Assembly: GCA_910585765.1 (NCBI GenBank)
Contig: CAJUES010000004.1
Span: 14,376 to 78,375, forward strand
Direction: 5' to 3'
DNA: 64,000 nt
Source: an uncultured Lachnospiraceae bacterium
GTDB lineage: Bacteria > Bacillota > Clostridia > Lachnospirales > Lachnospiraceae
Shown: piece after piece, positions 25,970 to 34,158 of the stretch
Layout of the letters: the number at the start of each line of letters is the position of its first letter
Numbering within the stretch: the first letter of the stretch is position 1
Notes under the pieces: generated by a model
The model's input: only the letters and a program-made list of their open reading frames with translations
Told to the model about the DNA's origin: nothing
The model's database searches: none
Program-made: the position numbers and the translations under genes

Positions 25970-26715
25970 GCAGTGCGAGGAACGAGATCCAGAAGGGGAT
26001 GGAGAACATACGGGCGACGGAGGAGATGAAACGAAATACCCTGCATTATCTTGAGGCGCAGCGGGACAGGAAATACCGCGGCATTTTTCAGCGCATGCCA
26101 TATAGGGCGTTGTGTTATGCCATGGCTGTCATCTGTATTTTCATACTGGCTGGGACGGGCGGCTACAGCGTGTACAGCAGACCGGTATCATACATCAGCA
26201 TTGATGTCAATCCGTCCATCGAGCTTGCCGTGAACCGTTTTGACAGGGTTGTCTCTGCAACGGGCTACAATGCGGACGGCGAGGATATCCTGCAGCATGT
26301 CTCCCTGGAAAATATTTCGTATCTGCAGGCGATCGACCGGCTGCTCCAGGATGCCTATTACAGCCAGTTCCTGAACAGAGATTCCACGTTGGTGGTGACG
26401 GTGGTTTCGGAGCATTCGGATACAATGCTGGAACAGATCAACAGGAATGGCACGTTCCAGTCGTTGGACGCGAAGACTTACAGCAGCGATACTGCCTGTA
26501 TGGAGGAGGCGCACCAGCATGAGATGTCCTTTGGGAAATACAGGGCGTTTCTGGAATTGTCGCAGTATGACGACAGCATTACTGTCGAGGACTGCCACGG
26601 GATGACGATGGGAGAGATCCAGAACAGGATCAGATCCTGCCAGGGGCATGGCGGCTCCAGGACGACGGAGCAACACTCCGACGGGCACTCCGGCAAACAT
26701 GTCAGCAAAAGCTGA
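25966..26715 (+). CDS. RsgI-like membrane anti-sigma factor
   Basis: A 249-residue single-pass membrane protein. A cytoplasmic N-terminus (1-45) should bind the sigma factor. One transmembrane helix (about 46-66, CYAMAVICIFILAGTGGY) is followed by an extracellular RsgI-type domain starting YISIDVNPSIELAVNRFDRVVSATGYNADG. The tail is His/Ser-rich (QGHGGSRTTEQHSDGHSGKH), an odd feature shared with the secreted His-rich protein upstream and suggestive of metal sensing. The ATG at 25966 has GGAGG at proper distance. Confidence 0.87.
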   Translation: MSSARNEIQKGMENIRATEEMKRNTLHYLEAQRDRKYRGIFQRMPYRALCYAMAVICIFILAGTGGYSVYSRPVSYISIDVNPSIELAVNRFDRVVSATGYNADGEDILQHVSLENISYLQAIDRLLQDAYYSQFLNRDSTLVVTVVSEHSDTMLEQINRNGTFQSLDAKTYSSDTACMEEAHQHEMSFGKYRAFLELSQYDDSITVEDCHGMTMGEIQNRIRSCQGHGGSRTTEQHSDGHSGKHVSKS

Positions 26716-26818
26716 CGGGTGCGCGGCGGGATATTTCATATTGTCTACCGCGCGAGAATGATGTATAGTATTATAGGAAAGAAAAGGGTTGTGGTTGTTA
26801 ATGCTATATACAAGGGGA

Positions 26819-27502
26819 ATGAGTACATTGAAAACGATATTGTTGATCGAGGACGACAGGGACTTAAATACCGGGTTGACATGCGACCTGGAGATGGAGC
26901 ACTATAGGGTGCGCTCTGCATTTACGCTTGCGGACGGGCAGCGGATCCTGGACAGCGAGGCACCGGATCTGATTCTCTTAGACGGCAATCTGCCGGACGG
27001 GGACGGCTTTGCGTTCTGCAGGAAAGTCAGATCCCAATATGACATTCCTGTCATTTTTTTGACGGCGAGAGATATGGAGCAGGAGGAGATGCAGGGGTTT
27101 GACTGCGGGGCTGTCGATTATATCACAAAGCCGTTCAAGATGCCGATACTCCACAGGCGGCTGCAGGCTGCACTCCGCAAAACGGGCGCGCGGGAGGAGT
27201 GCAGTCTGTACGATGACGGGTATCTGCAGATCGACTTTGACCAGATGACTGCTGTGCGGGATAACGAACCGCTCACGATGACGCCGACCGAATTCAGGAT
27301 CCTGCGGCTTTTGATTGCGAACGCGGACAAAGTCATGACCAAGCGCCTGCTGCTGGAAAAGATATGGGACAACAGCGGGAATTTTGTCGATGAGCACGCG
27401 GTGGCAGTGAACATCAACCGTCTGCGCAAGAAGATCGAGTCACAGGACCACGAGTACATCAGGACGCTGTACGGTGTGGGTTATCAGTGGAGAAACGGTT
27501 AG
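26819..27502 (+). CDS. OmpR-family response regulator of a BceRSAB-like module
   Basis: A 227-residue regulator with a receiver domain (ILLIEDDRDL acidic pocket; phospho-acceptor Asp in LILLDGNLPDGDG; TAR and KPF switch residues) and a winged-helix C-terminal domain (LTMTPTEFRILRLL to RTLYGVGYQW). The order regulator, kinase, ABC ATPase, permease is that of peptide-antibiotic sensing/resistance modules (BceRSAB type). It should activate the transporter genes when phosphorylated. Confidence 0.92.
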   Translation: MSTLKTILLIEDDRDLNTGLTCDLEMEHYRVRSAFTLADGQRILDSEAPDLILLDGNLPDGDGFAFCRKVRSQYDIPVIFLTARDMEQEEMQGFDCGAVDYITKPFKMPILHRRLQAALRKTGAREECSLYDDGYLQIDFDQMTAVRDNEPLTMTPTEFRILRLLIANADKVMTKRLLLEKIWDNSGNFVDEHAVAVNINRLRKKIESQDHEYIRTLYGVGYQWRNG

Positions 27503-27539
27503 GGCAGGGAAATGGGACAAATGGGGGAAACGGGATAAG

Positions 27540-28487
27540 ATGGAATGGATCGTGTTTGGAGGCGCGGCGCTGCTGTTTGCGGCGTCCGTGGCTGTTTTGC
27601 TGTATGTCAGAAAAGGGCTTGTGCAGTACACGACGCAGCTGATGTACAGTCTTGATGCCATACTTGCGGGGGAGGATGGGATCGACTTCCGGGAAGACAG
27701 GGAGATGTTGAACGGAAAACTGCAGGCGAAGCTGAACCAGCTCAATGAGGTGATCGAACAGCGGGCGGGGGAGAACCTCCGGCAGCGGGAGCTGCTAGAG
27801 GCGATCATCTCCGACATATCCCACCAGGTGAAGACACCGATCGCGAGCATACGGATGTATCACGACCTGCTGGGGAGAAAGGAACTCGGGAAGAGCAGGC
27901 GGGCAGAATTTCTCGGCGCGGTGGGGCATCAGGTCGACAAGCTGGAATTTTTCATGAAAAGCATGATCCGCATGTCCCGGCTCGAGACAGGGATCGTGCA
28001 GGTGCAGCCAAAACAGAATCCGGTCTATGAATTGATCGCACAGGCGGTGTGTGATGTGGCGCTGAAGGCTGAAAAGAAAAAAATAGATATCGTCATCGAC
28101 GAAAGTGTCGAGTCATCGGAGTCAGACGGTGAAAAACTGAGCGCGTATTTTGATGCCCGGTGGACAGCCGAGGCGGTGTTCAATATCCTGGACAACAGTG
28201 TCAAGTATACGCAGGATGGGGGGAAGATCGTTATTTCTGCCAGAAAGACGGACTTTTTTGTGCGGATCGGGATCCGGGATAACGGCAGAGGTATCGCGGA
28301 GGCGAGGATCCCGCTGATCTTTAAGCGTTTTTACAGGGAACCGGAATCCGCCGACGTCGAGGGTGTCGGCATCGGTCTGTATCTGGCGCGTGAGATCGTG
28401 ATGAATCAAAAGGGATTTATCGAGGTGCACTCCAGGGAGGGGGAGGGCACGGCAGTCTTTGTGAACCTGCCGGTGGAGATTTTTTGA
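27540..28487 (+). CDS. BceS-like sensor histidine kinase
   Basis: A 315-residue kinase with one N-terminal membrane helix (residues 3-24), almost no extracellular part, a HisKA segment (ISDISHQVKTPIASIRMYHD, phospho-His) and a HATPase domain (N box FNILDNSVKYT, G boxes DNGRGI and GVGIGLYLA). With no sensing loop it must take its signal from a membrane partner, as BceS-type kinases do from their transporter. The start at 27540 is followed directly by the membrane helix. Its last codon lies in a MITE family 1 end remnant. Confidence 0.9.
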   Translation: MEWIVFGGAALLFAASVAVLLYVRKGLVQYTTQLMYSLDAILAGEDGIDFREDREMLNGKLQAKLNQLNEVIEQRAGENLRQRELLEAIISDISHQVKTPIASIRMYHDLLGRKELGKSRRAEFLGAVGHQVDKLEFFMKSMIRMSRLETGIVQVQPKQNPVYELIAQAVCDVALKAEKKKIDIVIDESVESSESDGEKLSAYFDARWTAEAVFNILDNSVKYTQDGGKIVISARKTDFFVRIGIRDNGRGIAEARIPLIFKRFYREPESADVEGVGIGLYLAREIVMNQKGFIEVHSREGEGTAVFVNLPVEIF

Positions 28488-28497
28488 ACACGCTCTA
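28481..28497 (+). repeat. Solitary MITE family 1 terminal repeat
   Basis: TTTTTGAACACGCTCTA equals the right terminus of MITE copy 2 (20216-20232) apart from one missing A. It covers the stop codon (TGA, 28485-28487) of the kinase gene. The other end and centre are absent. Confidence 0.6.
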
Positions 28498-28503
28498 TGT
28501 GAG

Positions 28504-28556
28504 GATTATCTCAAAACTGTTATTATTTTGAGAACAGTTTGAGATAATCTTTTTTT
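28504..28556 (+). terminator. Strong terminator between kinase and ABC genes
   Basis: GATTATCTCAAAACTGTT and AACAGTTTGAGATAATC form a 17-bp stem (one extra A bulge) followed by seven T. It should separate the regulator-kinase transcript from the transporter genes. Confidence 0.9.
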
Positions 28557-28614
28557 ATGCTTATGATAACAAAAAACATTAGAGTAGATCATATGGAAAG
28601 CAGGAGGGAAGATC

Positions 28615-29283
<669 letters not shown>

Positions 29284-29298
29284 GGGGGAGTGGGTGAG

Positions 29299-31836
29299 AT
29301 GAGATTGTTGGAGAACAATAACCGGAAATTTATCAGAACACTGTCCGACAGTTGTCTGAGAGCAAACAGAGGGAGGAACGCGATCGCGATATTGGCAGTA
29401 GCACTGACAGCGGTCCTGTTCATGGCGCTGACGACCGTGCTCGAGGGAACGCGGATCTCGATGAAAAACCAGATGTTCCGCGGGGCGGGGAGTCAGTTTA
29501 TGGTATCGATAAAAAATCTGACACAGGCGGAGGCAGAGCAGCTTCTTTCCGATCCGGCGTTTACCACTGTGGGGATCGAGCAGTATGTGTCCATGGCTGT
29601 GACCCCTGCGCTGAGCAATGTCAATGCAGTTGTTGGCTGGGTGGATGATGCCATGATGGAGAACAGTTTTATGCAGCTGCAGACAGGGCACTATCCTGAA
29701 ACGGCGGATGAGATCGCCTGTGATACAGAGGTTCTGAGATTGTTGGGGCTGCCTGCCGACATACCCGGAAGCACATTTGTGCTGGAGTACACAGCCGGCG
29801 ATGCGTTTATGAAAAAGGAAATGACAGTCTGCGGTATCTGGGAGGGCAAAAAATATGAGCAGTCTGCCTCTCTGCTGGTCGCAAAATCTTTCGTGGAGGA
29901 AGTGCTGGCAAATTATACAGGAGAGTATGAAGCGCTTCGTGAGACATGCTACAATGTCCGCGGCAGCTTTGCAAGTGACAGGAATATTTCAATGCAGCTT
30001 GACAGAATGGTTGAAAAACTGGGATATGATCCCCTGGCGGAGCGCGGGGAGGAAGGGTTTCTGGTACATCATGTGAGTTCGGCGTATACGAGCGGGATCA
30101 CGGGAAACGAAACAGCGGCATACATTGCGGAAGGGCTTGGCGCGGTATTGATCCTGATAGCGGGTTATCTGATCATCTATAACATTTTCAAGATCTCGAT
30201 CGAGAAGGATATCCGTCTCTACGGCCAGCTCAAGACTATCGGCGCTTCGCCGCGGCAGATCCGTTACATGGTGATCCGGCAGGGAACCGTGCTGTCAGCG
30301 GTGGGAATTCCCGCAGGGCTGCTGCTTGGCTGGCTGTTGGGAAACATGCTGCTGCCGCTTGTGATGACAAATATGATCATGGGTGAGTCGGCGTTTATTG
30401 TGCCGCCTGTTTGGGTGTGGGTGCTGTCTGGGCTGTTTACATGGATCACAGTGCGCATCAGCTGCGGGAGACCGGGCAGGATCGCGGGAAAGATCTCTCC
30501 GGTCGAGGCATTGAAATACCACGGGGCACAGGGCACCGCAAAGACGCACAAGCGCGGCATGGATTCCAGCCACCGGATCATGTCGATGGCGCTTGGGAAT
30601 CTGAGCAGGAACAGGGGAAAGACGGTGCTGGTGGTGCTGTCCATCTCGTTCAGCGCAGTGCTGCTCAACAGTGTGCTGAACTATGCCTGGAGCATGGATG
30701 AAGAAACGTTTATCCGCAGGGATAATATCACCGATTTTGATGTGCGCAGCGCAGACTTTTACAAATATATGATAGATAATTATACAAAAGTCGTGCCGGA
30801 GCAGGTCGTGGCGACACTGAGAAATATTGAGGGAGTGGGGGAGTTTGGGCTGGTCTACTGCAATATGCTGCCGGAAGAACAGCGCACTTCTGAACTGGAG
30901 GAGCAGGCAAAGATAAAGAGCATCAATGGACAAAGAGACCTGCAGAGTGACATGAGTTTCATTGAGGACAGCATGATCTACGGACTTGACGCGTATGCAC
31001 TGTCGCTGGGACAGGTGATCGAAGGCAGCGTGGATTATGAAAAACTTTGCAGCGGAAACTACATCGTGATGGTGGGACATCTCGATGACCGGGGTGCGTA
31101 TGTCTATAATGCGCAGTGTTATCATGCGGGTGACGTGATTGCGGCTGAGATCGGCGGGGACATTCAGGAGTATACCGTGCTGGCGGTGGTGGGTATGCCA
31201 GGCGCCACACTGCAGAGCTACAGCCGTGGAAGCTATGAGGCGATCGGTTTTGCGGAGCCGGTCTTTCGGGAAAAGTTCCCGCACATGCAGCAGCCGATCC
31301 ACTGTCTGTTCAATGCGGCGGATGGGATGTTCGACCAGATCAATGCGCAGGTCGGCGCGATCGCACAGTATAGCGGATTGTCCGCGCAGACAAGACTGAC
31401 CGCGGAAGAGGAATTCCAGGAATTCCAGGATATGTACAGGATGGTCGGCTTGGTGAGTTCGCTGATCCTGGGAGGGATCGGTATACTGAATCTGATCAAT
31501 ATGATCCTGACCAGCGTGATCGCAAGGCAGAAGGAGTTTGCGTCCATGCGCAGCATCGGCATGACACAGAGACAGCTGCAAAGGATGGTCGTCTACGAGG
31601 GAATCTGCTATGCGGTTCTTGCAGGTGTGGTTGGGATCGCTCTCAGTGCAGTGCTGTCGCTCACGCTGGTACAGGTGATGGCGGAAAGTAAGTGGTATAT
31701 GAAGTACACATTCACGATCGTCCCGGCAGTCCTGACCTCTGTCGTATGTCTGCTGCTGGCAGTGTGCATCTCGGCGATGACAGACAAAGTATGGAATCAG
31801 GGCAGCATTGTCGAGCAGCTGCGGGAGGCGGAGTAA
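29299..31836 (+). CDS. FtsX-family ABC permease (BceB/MacB-like)
   Basis: An 845-residue membrane protein with an internal repeat of the FtsX layout. A first helix (NAIAILAVALTAVLFMAL, about 25-45), a 220-residue outside domain and three helices (about 275-390) are followed by a second helix (KTVLVVLSISFSAVLLNSVL), another outside domain of about 240 residues and three final helices. That is eight membrane segments, closer to a duplicated MacB/LolC form than to ten-helix BceB. The start ATG at 29299 has a GGGGGAG site; the GTG at 29290 is less likely. Its stop TAA opens a TAAGGAAC hairpin. The gene order makes antimicrobial-peptide sensing or resistance the best guess. Confidence 0.9.
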   Translation: MRLLENNNRKFIRTLSDSCLRANRGRNAIAILAVALTAVLFMALTTVLEGTRISMKNQMFRGAGSQFMVSIKNLTQAEAEQLLSDPAFTTVGIEQYVSMAVTPALSNVNAVVGWVDDAMMENSFMQLQTGHYPETADEIACDTEVLRLLGLPADIPGSTFVLEYTAGDAFMKKEMTVCGIWEGKKYEQSASLLVAKSFVEEVLANYTGEYEALRETCYNVRGSFASDRNISMQLDRMVEKLGYDPLAERGEEGFLVHHVSSAYTSGITGNETAAYIAEGLGAVLILIAGYLIIYNIFKISIEKDIRLYGQLKTIGASPRQIRYMVIRQGTVLSAVGIPAGLLLGWLLGNMLLPLVMTNMIMGESAFIVPPVWVWVLSGLFTWITVRISCGRPGRIAGKISPVEALKYHGAQGTAKTHKRGMDSSHRIMSMALGNLSRNRGKTVLVVLSISFSAVLLNSVLNYAWSMDEETFIRRDNITDFDVRSADFYKYMIDNYTKVVPEQVVATLRNIEGVGEFGLVYCNMLPEEQRTSELEEQAKIKSINGQRDLQSDMSFIEDSMIYGLDAYALSLGQVIEGSVDYEKLCSGNYIVMVGHLDDRGAYVYNAQCYHAGDVIAAEIGGDIQEYTVLAVVGMPGATLQSYSRGSYEAIGFAEPVFREKFPHMQQPIHCLFNAADGMFDQINAQVGAIAQYSGLSAQTRLTAEEEFQEFQDMYRMVGLVSSLILGGIGILNLINMILTSVIARQKEFASMRSIGMTQRQLQRMVVYEGICYAVLAGVVGIALSAVLSLTLVQVMAESKWYMKYTFTIVPAVLTSVVCLLLAVCISAMTDKVWNQGSIVEQLREAE

Positions 31837-31853
31837 GGAACGAAAGTTCCTTA
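31834..31853. terminator. TAAGGAAC-GAAA-GTTCCTTA hairpin
   Basis: A perfect 8-bp palindromic stem whose first TAA is the permease stop codon, followed by CTTTT. It can terminate both the permease and the convergent VOC gene. It resembles the ends of MITE family 2. Confidence 0.75.
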
Positions 31854-31883
31854 CTTTTCGTCTTTGTCAAAAAATTATCCTGG

Positions 31884-32267
31884 TCAGACGGTGATCTCGA
31901 TCTGATTGCCCTCGATCCCTACGATGCAGCTCTCATAATAGCCGTCACCTGTGGTTCTCGGACCACTGATCACTTCATAGCCGTCGGATTCCAGGCGCTG
32001 TGTGAGCGCGTCGACCTGCTCTTTGCTTCCCGTGCTGAATGCGATATGGGCATAGCCTGTTCTGGACAATCCTTTGTCAGCGTCGTCCATTTCGGGCTTT
32101 GTCATGATTTCAAGCCTTGCGCCGTCTTCAAAACAGATAAAATAAGAGCGAAAGCCTGTTTTCACGTTGTGGTAGCCATCGTTTGATATGCCCCCGAGAT
32201 AGTTCACAAAAAAATCCCGGGTCTTTTCCAGGTCATTCACGTACATTGCGGTATGTTCGATCTTCAT
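31884..32267 (-). CDS. VOC-superfamily (glyoxalase-like) protein
   Basis: A 127-residue cytoplasmic protein with the beta-alpha-beta-beta-beta VOC fold: MKIEHTAMYVNDLEKTRDFFVNYLGG with the first metal-ligand His, LEIMTKP, YAHIAFSTGSKEQVDAL with the second His, and a terminal DGYYESCIVGIEGNQIEI with the Glu ligand. The three ligand residues suggest an active metal site, but the substrate (methylglyoxal adduct, antibiotic or other) is not indicated by the neighbours. Confidence 0.88.
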   Translation of the reverse strand: MKIEHTAMYVNDLEKTRDFFVNYLGGISNDGYHNVKTGFRSYFICFEDGARLEIMTKPEMDDADKGLSRTGYAHIAFSTGSKEQVDALTQRLESDGYEVISGPRTTGDGYYESCIVGIEGNQIEITV

Positions 32268-32393
32268 GTCCTATGTTCCTTCTTTCTGGATCGTAATTAT
32301 TGAATGGTAAGTATCATTCACTGCCTGAAATGATGCATTGTATTCCTATCTGCTGAGTATATCACAAAATGGCAGAAGATGAAATCCCTGCAC

Positions 32394-32422
32394 TTGTTAA
32401 ATCCTGTCTTTTCACATATAAT
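32394..32422 (+). promoter_or_regulatory. Near-consensus sigma-A promoter
   Basis: TTGTTA (32394-32399), 17 bp, TATAAT (32417-32422), 20 bp before the ATG of the AAA/nuclease-fold gene. Confidence 0.8.
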
Positions 32423-32442
32423 AAAGGCATGGGGGTGTGCTT

Positions 32443-34047
32443 ATGGGATTTTATCTAAATCCGGGAAACAAAGGCTTCTGGGAATCCGTCCGCTCCAAAA
32501 TCTATGTCGACAAGACGGATCTGATCGCATGTACGAACGAGCTGATCAACACGGAGCAGAAATACATCTGCGTCAGCAGACCGCGGCGGTTTGGAAAATC
32601 CATGGCGCTGAAAATGCTTGCTGCGTACTACAGCCGTGGGTGTGATTCCGCGGATCTGTTCAGAGGATGCAGGATAAAAAGAAAAAAGACGTTTCAGATG
32701 CATCTGAACGGGTATGATGTGATCTGTCTGAATATACAGCAGTTTCTGATCGAAGCGGGAGAGCAGGAGATAACGGAATATCTGAGACAGGAAGTGGTGG
32801 AGGAGCTCTGTGAGGAGTACGGGGAGATCATTAAGAGACAGGATATCGGGCTTGCCGCGGCACTGCGGAAAATCTATGTCAGGACGGGCAGACAGTTTGT
32901 AGTTCTGCTTGATGAATGGGATTGTGTGATGCGTGAGCAGCAGGAGTCGGAAGTGTTGCAGAAGCAGTATCTTGATTTCCTGCGGAATCTTCTGAAAGAC
33001 CAGCCGTATATTGCACTTGCGTACATGACAGGGATCCTTCCTGTAAAAAAATATGGACAACATTCTGCGTTAAATATGTTTTGGGAGTATTCTATGACAG
33101 ATCAGAAGGGGCTGGAGGAGTACACCGGATTCACGGAGGATGAGGTTAAAGCGTTGTGCAGAAAATACGACATGGATTTTATTGAGGCGAGCAACTGGTA
33201 TGATGGGTATATGTTCAGAAAGTATCAGCATATCTACAATCCGCAATCTATTGTGGAGGCGATGAGCTGCCAGAGATTTTCCAGTTATTGGACTTCCACG
33301 GAGACGTATGATGCACTGAAAGCTTATATTGATATGGATTTCAATGGACTGCGGTCGGATATCGTGAAAATGCTTGGCGGTGATCGGGTAAAAGTAAATA
33401 CGCGGAGTTTTCAGAATGATATGCGCAATTTTGAAGTGAAGGATGATGTGCTTACCTTGCTGATCCATTTGGGTTATCTTGGCTATGACGCTGGGACAGA
33501 GGAGGCATTTATACCGAATAAGGAGGTCATCATGGAGTTCGAGAACGCCATGAGCGTCGGCGGCTGGGGAGAGGTCATGCATGTGCTGCGGACCTCGGAG
33601 AAACTCTTGGAAGATACGTTAAACGGTCACGCAGACCGCGTCGCCGAAGGTCTGGACAGAACACATTCGGAGGTTGCGTCGATACTGACTTATAATGATG
33701 AGAACTCATTGGGGTGTGCGATCGGGCTGGCATACTACAGCGCAAGAAGGGATTATAAGCTGGTGAGGGAGTTTCCTGCGGGAAGGGGCTTTGCAGATGT
33801 CGTCTTTCTGCCGTTGCCGCATACGGATAAGCCCGCAATAGTGATCGAACTCAAATATGACAAGTCTGTCAGCGCCGCGATACAGCAGATCAAGGACAGG
33901 CAGTACACGCAGGCACTTGAGGGCTATGCAGGTGAGATCCTGCTTGTCGGGGTGAACTATGACAAGAATGATCCGAATAAGCCGAATAAGCCGCACAGCT
34001 GTGAGATAGAGAAGTGTGAGATAGGCAATTGCGAGATAGAGGACTGA
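32443..34047 (+). CDS. AAA-ATPase-like protein with PD-(D/E)XK nuclease-like C-terminus
   Basis: A 534-residue protein of the group with an N-terminal AAA-ATPase_like region and a C-terminal PD-(D/E)XK (DUF1703) region. YVDKTDLI and the P-loop SRPRRFGKSMAL lie near residues 23-50, the Walker-B-like VLLDEWD near residue 165, and the nuclease-like GRGFADVVFLP...PAIVIELKYDKS near 450-475. Gut Firmicutes and Bacteroidetes carry many such genes of unknown role; mobile or defence functions have been proposed. The last 20 residues are encoded by a 15-bp tandem repeat giving (C)EIxx pentapeptides, and the stop falls inside the fourth repeat unit. ATG at 32443 after a GGGGG site. Confidence 0.85.
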   Translation: MGFYLNPGNKGFWESVRSKIYVDKTDLIACTNELINTEQKYICVSRPRRFGKSMALKMLAAYYSRGCDSADLFRGCRIKRKKTFQMHLNGYDVICLNIQQFLIEAGEQEITEYLRQEVVEELCEEYGEIIKRQDIGLAAALRKIYVRTGRQFVVLLDEWDCVMREQQESEVLQKQYLDFLRNLLKDQPYIALAYMTGILPVKKYGQHSALNMFWEYSMTDQKGLEEYTGFTEDEVKALCRKYDMDFIEASNWYDGYMFRKYQHIYNPQSIVEAMSCQRFSSYWTSTETYDALKAYIDMDFNGLRSDIVKMLGGDRVKVNTRSFQNDMRNFEVKDDVLTLLIHLGYLGYDAGTEEAFIPNKEVIMEFENAMSVGGWGEVMHVLRTSEKLLEDTLNGHADRVAEGLDRTHSEVASILTYNDENSLGCAIGLAYYSARRDYKLVREFPAGRGFADVVFLPLPHTDKPAIVIELKYDKSVSAAIQQIKDRQYTQALEGYAGEILLVGVNYDKNDPNKPNKPHSCEIEKCEIGNCEIED

Positions 34048-34089
34048 GAGATGGAGAAGTGTGAGATAGGGAATTACGAGATAGAGAGG
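34000..34089 (+). repeat. Six 15-bp tandem repeats across a stop codon
   Basis: Units of the form TGTGAGATAGAGAAG start at 34000, 34015, 34030, 34045, 34060 and 34075, with small variations. The first three encode CEIEK, CEIGN and CEIED. In unit 4 TGT/TGC is TGA, the stop of the preceding gene. Two copies of AATAAGCCG lie just before the array. Repeat slippage would change the protein tail in steps of five residues. Confidence 0.9.
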
Positions 34090-34158
34090 TTAGTAAAACA
34101 GTGTGATGAGGGCTGACCGATATGGGAGCAAAATCGTCAAAGAACAAATGGAGGCGCA

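Noticed and set aside
34000..34089. CRISPR-like array
   Set aside because: Units are 15 bp with no spacers; it is a coding tandem repeat.
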